Notes under the pieces: model-generated
What the model was told of the DNA's origin: nothing
Databases searched by the model: none
What the model saw: only the letters and a program-made list of their open reading frames with translations
Origin: Conchocele bisecta
Taxonomy: Eukaryota > Mollusca > Bivalvia > Lucinida > Thyasiridae
Length of the DNA stretch: 64,000 bases
Assembly (NCBI GenBank): GCA_029237695.1
Contig: CM055273.1
Span: forward strand, 55,169,968-55,233,967
Reading direction: 5' to 3'
In this document: piece by piece, positions 54,024 through 62,079 of the stretch
How positions within the stretch are numbered: position 1 is the first letter of the stretch
Layout of the letters: every line of letters begins with the position of its first letter
Translations under genes and position numbers: made by a program

Positions 54024-54098
54024 CATTGTCGCTGTCATGTTACTAATGGGCGAAACAGACACGTATCCTAGTAATGCGCATGTGCTTCAACCATTACA

Positions 54099-54250
54099 AG
54101 TCAGGCTTCGTGCCTATTTCTGTCTGACATGTGGAATGAACGCTACAAACCGAAGCAGACAATAGTATTTTAGAGGTCACGTGTTTGTGACATTGTCGCT
54201 ATCATGTTACTAAGGAGTGAAATAGACACGTAACGTGTATCTTAGTAATG
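54099..54250. repeat. Tandem duplicate of the gene's 3' end
   Basis: AGTCAGGCTTCGTGCCTAT at 53934 recurs at 54099 (offset 165). The copy covers the last codons, the stop and about 60 bp of 3' sequence, with point changes. It lies downstream of the stop, so it would be in the 3' untranslated region. Confidence 0.85.
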
Positions 54251-54320
54251 AGCGTATTCCGTTGAATTAAGTGACATGAAAAACCCATTAATGCTGGGGA
54301 TTCCGCATTTTGTCATGAGA

Positions 54321-54326
54321 AATAAA
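54321..54326 (+). terminator. Candidate polyadenylation signal
   Basis: AATAAA about 300 bp after the receptor stop codon. It is the first such hexamer seen downstream; use is not proven. Confidence 0.4.
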
Positions 54327-54494
54327 ATTGTACTGTAAAATTCGCCACATGATAAAAAAAAAACACTACCATTATGCACAAATATGCTAAATACAATCAT
54401 CAAGGTGTATGATCACGTGGTACTAACAGCAACAACAAGTACTGAAACTTCCAGAATCCATCTGATTCAAAGTACGTATTCTTTTATATTGTCC

Positions 54495-54775
54495 TTATTA
54501 CGTAACGGATTTTGATGAAATATGGGGCATCAAACGCGCCTTGTTAAGCTGCATTTGGTGGTCTCTGTATTTTCGCCCAAACTTCTGTCGTGTTTGCGAA
54601 GAATCGATTTCCGCATAAGTCTGGGCCGAACTCCTTGGACCACCAAATGCAGCCCTTGAAGACGCGTTTGCTGCGCCATATATCATCAAAATCCGTTGCA
54701 TATTATTGAAAATATCAAATAATACTTACTTTGGAGTGGGCGACGTTGTTGTTGTTGTAACCACGTGATCATGCA
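54495..54775. repeat. Dispersed repeat F17
   Basis: Second copy of the 13014-13365 repeat, including GACCACCAAATGCAGCCC and GACGTTGTTGTTGTTGTAACC. The short CGCAAACCCCGTGTCTGAG motif recurs again at 55073. Confidence 0.6.
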
Positions 54776-54814
54776 CCTTGATCATGTCTGATGAAAATCT
54801 AAAGAGGTCATAGT

Positions 54815-55010
54815 AACTTTATGGAACATACTTTTTTGTTTGAGAATGCATCTGGCAGCTTGAAAAATAAATCAGAGACGAACACCTCAAACAAACAAAA
54901 ATAATTTATGCATCTGGCAACCAGAAAAAAACATACTTTTTTGCTTGATATTTTCGCCTCTGATTTTTATTCAGGTTGCCATCTGGCAACTGTAACAAAA
55001 AAATCAAAGA
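54815..55010. repeat. F19-related repeats
   Basis: Three partial copies of TTGTTTGA...CATCTGGCA...AAATCAGAGACGAAC in alternating orientation. Confidence 0.5.
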
Positions 55011-55109
55011 CGAACATTTAAAAAAAAATATATATATATATATTAAAACAATCCACCCTCCCTCTTCACATTCCGCAAACCCCGTGTCTGAGAACCAAAG
55101 TACTTATTT

Positions 55110-55320
55110 AACCCTTACAAAGCTGAAGTAAAATTTGTCGTCTGCTGTTTATTTTTTATTTTCCATTTTTCTCATCAAAAACATTGTTTGACAGCACTTT
55201 AGAATCATTTCCAGTGGAAATGATTCTAAAATGCTGACAAACCATGTTTTTACTAAGAGAAGAGACGAAATATGACACAGCAGCAGACGACAATTTTCGG
55301 TTCCCGCGCTCTAATGGTTA
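55110..55320. mobile_element. Family F14 element
   Basis: AACCCTTACAAAGC and CTCTAATGGTTAACG ends. Subterminal TTGTCGTCTGCTG faces CAGCAGACGACAA. The central palindrome is ATCATTTCCAGTGGAAATGAT. Confidence 0.7.
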
Positions 55321-55745
55321 ACGGACAGGAACGCAGACATCGCATTTGGTTAGCCTTCGTTCAGGTTGCCGCAGACTGTGACGCTTGTCATTTCTAAAAC
55401 TATATTGTGACCATGTATTATGTCAGGATATCGGTTCATACATGCCAACGTCAGTATCCACAAACTTAAGAAAACTGTTTGATTGCCAAAATCCATTTCA
55501 GCTAGCCTTTGTTGACTTTACATTCGTCTGTGTTATTTGTCGTTGGTACAACTAAATGTAATATGTCACTATTAAATTGCATGTTAAAATATGCCATTTG
55601 TATAGAGTGCAGTATTATGTAGTGTTTTATTATTTCAATCGAAATAAAGTGAGAACAAGTGTGTATATTTATTTGAAACATACGTTAAAACATATTAATT
55701 CCTCAAGTAAACCATATTGTACACATCACTGCCAAAAACTCACAT
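55321..55745. other. No gene seen
   Basis: Intergenic sequence between the receptor cyclase gene and the decarboxylase exon. Confidence 0.4.
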
Positions 55746-56035
55746 ATAGAGAATAGTAGGTTAGTGCCGTGAATGGGAAAACATATCTGGCAAGGCTTAG
55801 GAAACGGGATGGGCAAGGCTCTGCCGAGCACATCCCGTTTCCGTGCCGCGCCAGATAGTTTTCCCATTCACGGCACTAACCTACTATTCTATTTATCCCG
55901 TCAACACATACAAATGGCTTTAAAATGCAAAACAATAACTCCAGCCACCGCACATATTTATACTCAGTGAATATGTCGTATTGACAGGATATCAAACATG
56001 TTTCAAGGCACATACGCACTGTTTTGACGGGTTAA
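55746..56035. mobile_element. Composite F8 element
   Basis: Part B foldback GAATAGTAGGTTAGTGCCGT to ACCTACTATTCTATTTATCC, then part A to GCACTGTTTTGACGGG. Confidence 0.78.
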
Positions 56036-56154
56036 AAACAGATTAGCACATAATAAAAGACGACCACTGACTTGGAGGTGTGTATGCAATATCCAATATA
56101 CGACGGAACAAACATTCTCCTGTAACAGTGGGTGGGTTTAGATATTGTCGATCG

Positions 56155-56462
56155 GTAGCCAATTTCACCAAAATTGCTTGGCATACTTATCTAAGTATGA
56201 GGGAATAATCATTTACTTTTCCCGAAATGAATTATTTCATATAGAACTAACGACTGCATATATTTGATGATTAAAAGTATGCAGAATTAAAAGTATGCAG
56301 AATTATTATACTGAATGTATTACATTAGCACAGCCAAATTGGCTGTGATAATTTAATACATTCAATATAATAAAAATTAATAAGTGTATCCTTAAATTGA
56401 AAATTTCTCCCTCAAAGTGTACTTAACAAGATCAGTATACTTTGCAATTTTTGTGATATAGT
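56155..56462. mobile_element. Foldback MITE, family F12, diverged
   Basis: Apex CACAGCCAAATTGGCTGTG near 56338. A short AAAAGTATGCAGAATTA duplication lies in the left arm. Confidence 0.72.
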
Positions 56463-56525
56463 CTTGCTTCCTCTGTATGTCGCCGCTTTCTGGGTACATT
56501 GAAATGTCATTTAGGCACATCAGTC

Positions 56526-56531
56526 TTTATT
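56526..56531 (-). terminator. Candidate polyadenylation signal for the decarboxylase exon
   Basis: TTTATT on the + strand is AATAAA on the - strand, about 300 bp after the stop codon at 56827. Proposed from position only. Confidence 0.3.
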
Positions 56532-56826
56532 TGTGCACGGTATGTTTTATAATAACTATATGTTAGATGGCTTATTTTCCTTTCGAAAAGGATACATGGT
56601 TCTGTGTCCATATGCTAGCCATCAACAAAGTCTTAATTAATATTATAGTATCATGGACATTTCCGCAGCTTGTAAATGACATCAATTTGTATTTCAAACA
56701 GTATACTACTGAAACGTATTGCACTGTACAAGCATCATAAACACGGTGTCAGCCGCTACTTGTCGTTGGCAACATCCACGTTCTCAGACGATCCGTGCAA
56801 GCGTCTGGACGACACGTCAATATCGA

Positions 56827-57057
56827 TCAGCGGCGTATGCTCGTGTCCTGTATGCGTAAACGGACGCCTGAGCGCAGCCTATCTGCGCATGTCTCGATTA
56901 CGCCGAATGATAATTTGATGTCACTGGAGGTGGTGCGTTCTGCGCAGACGGAGAAGCGCAGGTAGTAGAGGTTGTCACGTGATATGGCGGGAATCATGTA
57001 GATCTTACCATTGGCCAGAATTTCATCGTATAGCTTCTCGCTGAGGAAGTTGACCCC
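56827..57057 (-). CDS. Last coding exon of a group II PLP-dependent decarboxylase
   Basis: The reverse strand encodes GVNFLSEKLYDEILANGKIY then MIPAISRDNLYYLRFSVCAE and TTSSDIKLSFGVIETCADRL before a TGA stop. This matches the carboxyl end of aromatic-amino-acid/histidine/tyrosine decarboxylases, where a GKIY-x-x-P strand, an LRF-x-[VI]-C strand and a final helix are typical. The acceptor is ATTAAAG/G on the reverse strand. The PLP lysine and the rest of the enzyme are not in view, so substrate and whether the gene is whole cannot be told. It could be a lone pseudo-exon. No related exon was found between here and 58433. Confidence 0.7.
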   Translation of the reverse strand, partial: GVNFLSEKLYDEILANGKIYMIPAISRDNLYYLRFSVCAERTTSSDIKLSFGVIETCADRLRSGVRLRIQDTSIRR

Positions 57058-57117
57058 CTTTAATTACATAGAAGATGTTACATTAGTGATGATTCAATAT
57101 GTTTCTTATGAGTCAAC

Positions 57118-57230
57118 GAGTTTAAAGGCACATGCCCACTCAGTAGGCACAAAATGTTCTTTATAGTAATTAAATAAGTGCATAACTGTGTCACTATTCC
57201 ACCAGTTCTAAAAATTACGAGCGCAAAATG
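57118..57230. mobile_element. F6 partial copy
   Basis: TTTAAAGGCACATGCCCACTC to AGTTCTAAAAATTACGAG. Same orientation as 48192-48545. Confidence 0.6.
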
Positions 57231-57384
57231 TAAATGTAAATGCTTGGATTTAACGACGGCACTGGCTCGATGACCTTGCATGTCGTCTCCCAAGAAGGGG
57301 AGAAAGGAAGACGGTGGTTACAGAGTAAACCGGCCCAAGGGGGCCCAGCTCTTATTAGAATTTACCTTTAATACATATACCATA

Positions 57385-57522
57385 AAGTAGTATATGAGAG
57401 TTAAAAAGATACCACCTCCTGATGGAAGCCCCGCCCCCCCCCCCTCCCCCCTCCCCCCCTGCTACGCGTGGTGCCTCCCATCAGGAGGTGGTATCATTGT
57501 TGACTCTCATATACTACTTGTT
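57385..57522. mobile_element. Foldback with C-rich loop
   Basis: AGTAGTATATGAGAGTTAAAAA and its near complement at 57490-57522 form a stem of about 40 bp ending in ACCACCTCCTGATGG. The loop is a C-rich tract, CCCGCCCCCCCCCCTCCCCC. Confidence 0.7.
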
Positions 57523-57524
57523 TT

Positions 57525-58432
57525 TTCCCTCACTGTTCGGCGGGTTTGGATGAGAAGAGTGGAACATATTTTTCATCAACCACGAGACCATATACTTCAT
57601 CGGGCGATCGGATAGGAACGCCGTTGTCATGGCACCTTAGCCCACACGACCACGAAGGTTGTTACGAAATATAAACCTGAAGATAAACACTACCTAGTGT
57701 TGCGCAATAATCGATAAGGTGAAATACACCCTATTAGAGATAAGAAATCCATATGTTATACTCAGTATATTTACAGCACATAATGGTTCTAGTTAAGTGT
57801 GCGTGGTTGAAGACCGGTAGTCACGAGAGATGTCATCGTACCGGTATTTACGAGTATTACAAGCATCACCGGGCATGGATGAGAAGAGGTTCCGTTTCAC
57901 CTCGTCCATGTCGGCATTATGGGGTAGGGACCAGATCCGAGTCGCTGCTATGTCCACCATGCGGTGGCACTCAGGCTACGCATCGACTGGTTAGCAAGGA
58001 ATTACGTGCTCGCAAGCATTATCGTTTAGTAATAATTCAAATCAGAAAATCAGTTATAAAGATATAACCGATATTTTCTCAATACTCCAATCATCAACGA
58101 TGTTGAAATTTGTACAGCGGTCGGATAGGAACGTTGTTTGCCTATAAAGTTTAACACAGCGCTCAGTGAATAAACCCGATATTTTATCAGCAGACAACAA
58201 TATTCCAATTTCACCTTATCGAGGCCACGGTGTGTATTGATTTAAATCACACAGTTATGAAAACATTACCTGTTCATAAACCGCCGTTGTATTGCCGGTG
58301 TATTTCTCCACTAGCTTCAACGGAGTTGAGGGCGTGTATTGGTTTAGCAATAGGCGACAAGCTATCTCGAGACGCTTTATATAAGAGAGGTTTGTGTTTA
58401 TCGATAAGTATGGTGGCCGGTGGGTGACATAC
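57525..58432. other. Unassigned stretch left of the virus-like genes
   Basis: CGGATAGGAACG occurs at about 57609 and 58122. TCGATAAGGTGAAAT (57711) is inverted as ATTTCACCTTATCGA (about 58207). GGATGAGAAGAG occurs at about 57548 and 57877. These short matches suggest a rearranged repeat or the eroded left end of the element. One reverse-strand stretch (about 57540-57640) is open but unrecognised. Confidence 0.4.
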
Positions 58433-59011
58433 TCACGGTGGCGTTGTAACTTTTCCTCCGACTTTATCACCCAGTTTTAACCTCAATTTATCCCAATCAG
58501 TATTCTCAATCTTGGGAAGGGTGACACGCGCCTTCGTTCTAATATTATTTTTTAAATCCTCATATCGAGAAATCTCCTCCACCACCAACTCAAATTCAGC
58601 GTCCGATATATTGTTATCGGCCAACGCTTTGGACGCTTCTTAGACCTCGCGAGAACCGATATTCTGTCGTGCTTTCTACTTTTATTTTCGAATTTTCTCC
58701 TCACTACTCTGAACGCCATACACAGCAGTCCCGCCCCAGTGGCTACACCGCTCAAACCCCCTGCAATGGGAATTGCCACGTCTGTAGATAACAATGCAGC
58801 GGTTCCGGCCCCCACCCATTATAGAAATTGCTGCCGCTCGTCTATATTTGTTAGCATTTACCCTCCGAGTTTCCCCCTCTCGTTTTAGAATATCCTGCAT
58901 CTGGACGATATTTTCTAACCTAAAATCTGATCTTCTTTCGCCAAAACCAATATCAACATTGTTGAAAATTGGAAGCGTGCTCGGAAGCGGTGATTCGTTC
59001 ATATTATTCAA
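58433..59011 (-). pseudogene. Virus-like gene V1, putative membrane protein, broken
   Basis: Three overlapping reverse-strand frames together make a protein of roughly 190 residues: a polar start (MNNMNESPLPSTLP), a hydrophobic Gly/Ala-rich stretch (TDVAIPIAGGLSGVATGAG) with a basic flank, and an acidic helical tail (ISDAEFELVVEEISRYEDLK). The first break is one extra base in the C-run at 58809-58813. The second is one base missing around 58639-58643. Function is unknown; membrane association is inferred from composition. Confidence 0.6.
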
Positions 59012-59035
59012 TATATTAGTATTTTACAAATTTAT

Positions 59036-59344
59036 TTAAATCAACAATGTCACAACAGTGGAAGAACTCGCTGGGTCAGCGATTTTCGTAACAAAGTTAA
59101 TAACACTACCTTCGGAAAGTCTAATAGGATCGTCACCGGCGAACAAAACCACCCCTGAACTCTGTCCAGCGAGTTTAGCGGCTCCAACCGCCCGTTCTTC
59201 CCCATCCAGTACGAGATTTACGATGACCGCGCCCACATATTTACCCTTAGCATTAACCGAACAGACCGCCATTCGTAGAAGTATACCTGGAGATGTCATG
59301 ACGTATCCCACATATCTATTGCTCGCTTTGGCACCAGATGAATA
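59036..59344 (-). CDS. Virus-like gene V2, small beta-rich protein
   Basis: Open frame ending STVVTLLI. It is in the same frame as V3 and directly follows the V3 stop (59345-59347). The first ATG of the frame is in VMTSPG (about residue 15). The preceding codons also look coding (SSGAKASNRYVGY), so either the start lies upstream and is mutated or the two were once joined. Alternating hydrophobic residues (AVIVNLVLDGEE) suggest strands. Family not recognised. Confidence 0.5.
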   Translation of the reverse strand, partial: YSSGAKASNRYVGYVMTSPGILLRMAVCSVNAKGKYVGAVIVNLVLDGEERAVGAAKLAGQSSGVVLFAGDDPIRLSEGSVINFVTKIADPASSSTVVTLLI

Positions 59345-59946
59345 TTAATAGGCCCCCTCATTTAATGGCCCCCGCTTCTCAGCCCAAACTGTGATGATGG
59401 GTTTTATGCGGTGTAATAACCTAAACTGCTCTACAGATGTGTCCAACAATGCGGCAAGCTTCTCGATAGCGGTATGGGCCTCAACACGAACCTTTTCAGA
59501 GGTATCCTCAAGTGCTTTGTTCGCGTCTTTACGAACTCGGTTTAGTTTATAGGAAACTTCCATAAACTCTGTATGGGCCTCTTCCCGAAATTCGGTTATT
59601 TTTTCGCCTAGTTCAGTAAGTGCTTTCTGGTCCGCAGAGCGCAACATCCCATAGGCTTCCGTAAGGTCCGTCTGTATATCTGATCGGACTGTCTCAATCC
59701 TTGTCCGGGCCTCTTGGTGAACTTGTGCTATAGATGTTAGGACGTCCGTTCTCAGTTGTGTTATACTCCTACGAATGTGCTTTGTAGCTGAAGTCACAGT
59801 GTCATCAACCAGTGCTACGGTTTCCCGGTAGTTAAAAAATCACTCTCTGTGGGGGTGAATCCACCACCTGAAACATCCTTGTATTTCGATTGGGACAACC
59901 AATCGCGATTGGAATTGGAAGAACTATCTGGCCCGTATATACTCAT
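59345..59946 (-). pseudogene. Virus-like gene V3, coiled-coil protein, one frameshift
   Basis: Starts at 59946 with a Ser-rich head containing SNRDW. After a frame change at the six-base A-run 59834-59839 it continues as a long helical region (ITQLRTDVLTSIAQVHQEAR onwards, about 130 residues with heptad pattern). Full length about 200 residues. A fibre, spacer or scaffold role is possible but not shown. Confidence 0.6.
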
Positions 59947-59964
59947 AATGTTGGTTGTTATAAA

Positions 59965-60668
59965 TTATATTACGAACATGAATTTTATTCTTTGAATTAA
60001 TTTGAAATTTCTAGAACGACCGAAATCGGATAATAGTTTAGATCGGTCGTCGAGAATAGAGCCCTTAAATTCGTAAATGTGTCCAGATTCCAAAACTTTC
60101 ATCTCGGGGGATGGGAAGTCTAATGTCACAGTCTCCCCAAAATAACAATAACTGGCGGGCACTGTTTAAGTAGTGTGCTGGGGGCTCCATCCAACAAGTT
60201 GTACGACGTGTTCAACTGGTTCAAATGTATTTTGAGTGTTTTGGTAAAGGCTAGATCCACAGGCACATCTCCAACAAATGTTTGGTCCAGGGGGGAAATT
60301 ATCTGTTTAAGTGGGCGGCTGAAACCGAGGCGAATGCCTAATGGGTCTGATATAGTTATCACAGCGCCGTCGGTGGCTGTTAATGTTGCGAGCCCGGTAG
60401 CCTTTGATACTGTGAGGTTGGCTTCGTCGCCAAGCTCTGTGGAAAAAAAGTATATGAGCTGTCTTGCTCCCCACAGTCCGGGAGGTAGCTTTACACTTAC
60501 TTGTTGTCCATCCTTCACATAGTAAAACCCTTCGCGCTCCCCCAAGTTTCGCCACCCAACCGTGAAGGTGATTGATCTGAGGCCTACCCGGCGTTTTCCG
60601 CAGCAGTTGTCGATTGACTTCTGAAGTTCACAATTCTCTTTTTGAACAATAGTGATAGTAGCAAACAT
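59965..60668 (-). pseudogene. Virus-like gene V4, putative minor capsid protein, one frameshift
   Basis: Reverse frame from MFATITIVQKENCELQ through ITFTVGWRNLG, VKLPPGLWGARQLIYF and LGIRLGF to NTSYNLLDGAPSTLL. It then shifts by one base at the A-run complementing 60165-60167 and continues to the stop at 59965. Combined about 234 residues. The VKLPPG...L...LTVSKATGLATLT...LGF layout is the beta-rich pattern I associate with minor capsid (penton-like) proteins of polinton/adinto-type elements; recall-based and untested. Confidence 0.5.
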
Positions 60669-60685
60669 AATAAACTCCGATTAAA
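60669..60685. promoter_or_regulatory. 17-bp divergent intergenic gap
   Basis: Only AATAAACTCCGATTAAA separates the start codons of V4 (-) and V5 (+). Any promoter must overlap the coding sequences. Confidence 0.4.
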
Positions 60686-61798
60686 ATGTCGTTGAATACC
60701 AAGGCATTTAGCTTCAATTCAAAGGCAAAGTACGCTGGGGGAGGTGTGTACTACTTAACGGTAGGAATACACTACTTAATTAGAAAGCTAATAAGCCAAA
60801 CAATAAGAGTAAACGAAGACACCGGATTTGATACAACTTTTTCAAACATATTTGATAATTATAGGCTGCCCAAAATTACTACCCAAGAAACCAGAGTCGC
60901 GTGGAAAGCAACACCGATGCAGTTTTGGCAGAACCAGTTAATAAATTGTGCTGTGTGGTGTGCCACAACCGGGTGTGGTGTCTCCTACTTAAACCTCATG
61001 GAGCATAATCTGACCGCTTAAGCGAAAGTGTTTATACTTTTCACGTCTACTACACTATTAGGAAGATTCTCAAAGAGATGAGCGTGAAACTCCCCCAAGA
61101 GGATAATTGGGACCCTCTATACAGCCCATACGACCACAAAGCTACGAAAGAATATGCAATGAATTTCTAAAAATACCGACTGGAAACAGAAAACAGAAAA
61201 AATGGTGGGTTAGGTGATATATATGTAAATGGTTACATAGCAACGGACACAACTCTTGGGGTTTTTAATCCTACCAACATGACATATACACGAAATGACC
61301 CAAATGTTTACTGTAATTTTAAAATGTGTAATGACATCGTGGATGAACCTGTCGACTACATAGAACAACGCGAACACGTCGATATCGGCTTGGAGACTTT
61401 CATTTTGGATAGGGGGAAGGGGTTCACCAGGGCTGGGGTTACCCGCCTCGACGACTTCATTCGCACATACGTCTGGGCCATCCTCGGCGCACAGGCGCAA
61501 GCGCGCAGTTTTATAATAGGAGACGGTAAGGTGTTTGACGCACAAAAACAGTTCTTGGCAAATGTCGAGGACGCAATAAACAAACCGGTGGACCTCCCGG
61601 ATGCGATCAGGCGGTATCAAGATGTTTTGCAGAATGCCAGCACCCCCAGTAGACTATGTATTTGGAATAGGTCTTTATATGGCGCCGAGCAATATGATAC
61701 TACGAGACGATCCGGTTGACGGCTACAATAATCAAGACGGTCATAAAACCGCAACCACCCACCGCCAAGCAAAAAAATCGGCTACAACGCGAACATGA
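60686..61798 (+). pseudogene. Virus-like gene V5, about 370 residues, broken three times
   Basis: Starts MSLNTKAFSFNSKAKYAGGG, with RVAWKATPMQFWQNQLINCA and two Cys nearby. The frame changes at about 61017-61019, continues with VYTFHVYYTIRKILKEMSVK, meets an in-frame TAA at 61168-61170, and runs on through TRLDDFIRTYVWAILGAQAQ and QKQFLANVEDAINKPVDLPD. The last change is one extra base in the C-run 61643-61647, after which VFGIGLYMAPSNM follows. The stop overlaps the V6 start as ATGA. The protein is clearly maintained as one unit, but I cannot name its fold; a structural or capsid-associated role is inferred from its neighbours. Confidence 0.6.
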
Positions 61799-61866
61799 AC
61801 AAGGATATCATCAAGTCCACCCCCAAGACGGTCATAAAACCGCAACCACCCACCGCCAAGACGGTC
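61732..61866. repeat. 36-bp direct repeat across the V5/V6 junction
   Basis: AAGACGGTCATAAAACCGCA-ACCACCCACCGCCAAG (split here) occurs at about 61736 and again at about 61830. The copies are identical but read in different frames: the tail of V5 and the head of V6. Confidence 0.85.
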
Positions 61867-62079
61867 GGGAGCGGAGTTCGAAGTGAAACCGATTTCATAA
61901 AACCACAAGCACCTACCCCAGAACCCCCAAGTCCTGAATTGGATACACCATCAAGTTCCCCCAATTATTCCAATCGCGATTGGATTGGAACAGGAGCGGG
62001 AACTACAACCCACGAGGAGGTGAAATTATGGCTCGTCGTCGCCCTCGTGGTGATCGTACTACTCGCGCTTTGGTTTTAG
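61795..62079 (+). CDS. Virus-like gene V6, Pro-rich tail-anchored protein (94 residues)
   Basis: Polar, Pro-rich body (IKPQAPTPEPPSPELDTPSS), an SNRDW motif at about residues 60-64, then a hydrophobic carboxyl anchor (LWLVVALVVIVLLALWF). Intact. Type II tail-anchor topology is inferred. The 3' end overlaps the end of V7 by 21 bp in a convergent arrangement. Confidence 0.65.
   Translation: MNKDIIKSTPKTVIKPQPPTAKTVGSGVRSETDFIKPQAPTPEPPSPELDTPSSSPNYSNRDWIGTGAGTTTHEEVKLWLVVALVVIVLLALWF

Noticed and set aside
9050..56462. CRISPR-like array from recurring palindromes
   Set aside because: The repeats are kilobases apart, in both orientations, in an intron-rich eukaryotic gene.
57394..57615. Pro-rich ORF as a small gene
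   Set aside because: It runs through the stem and C-rich loop of a foldback element.
61210..61620. 136-codon - strand ORF
   Set aside because: Shadow of V5, whose + strand frame has far more protein-like content and continues on both sides.
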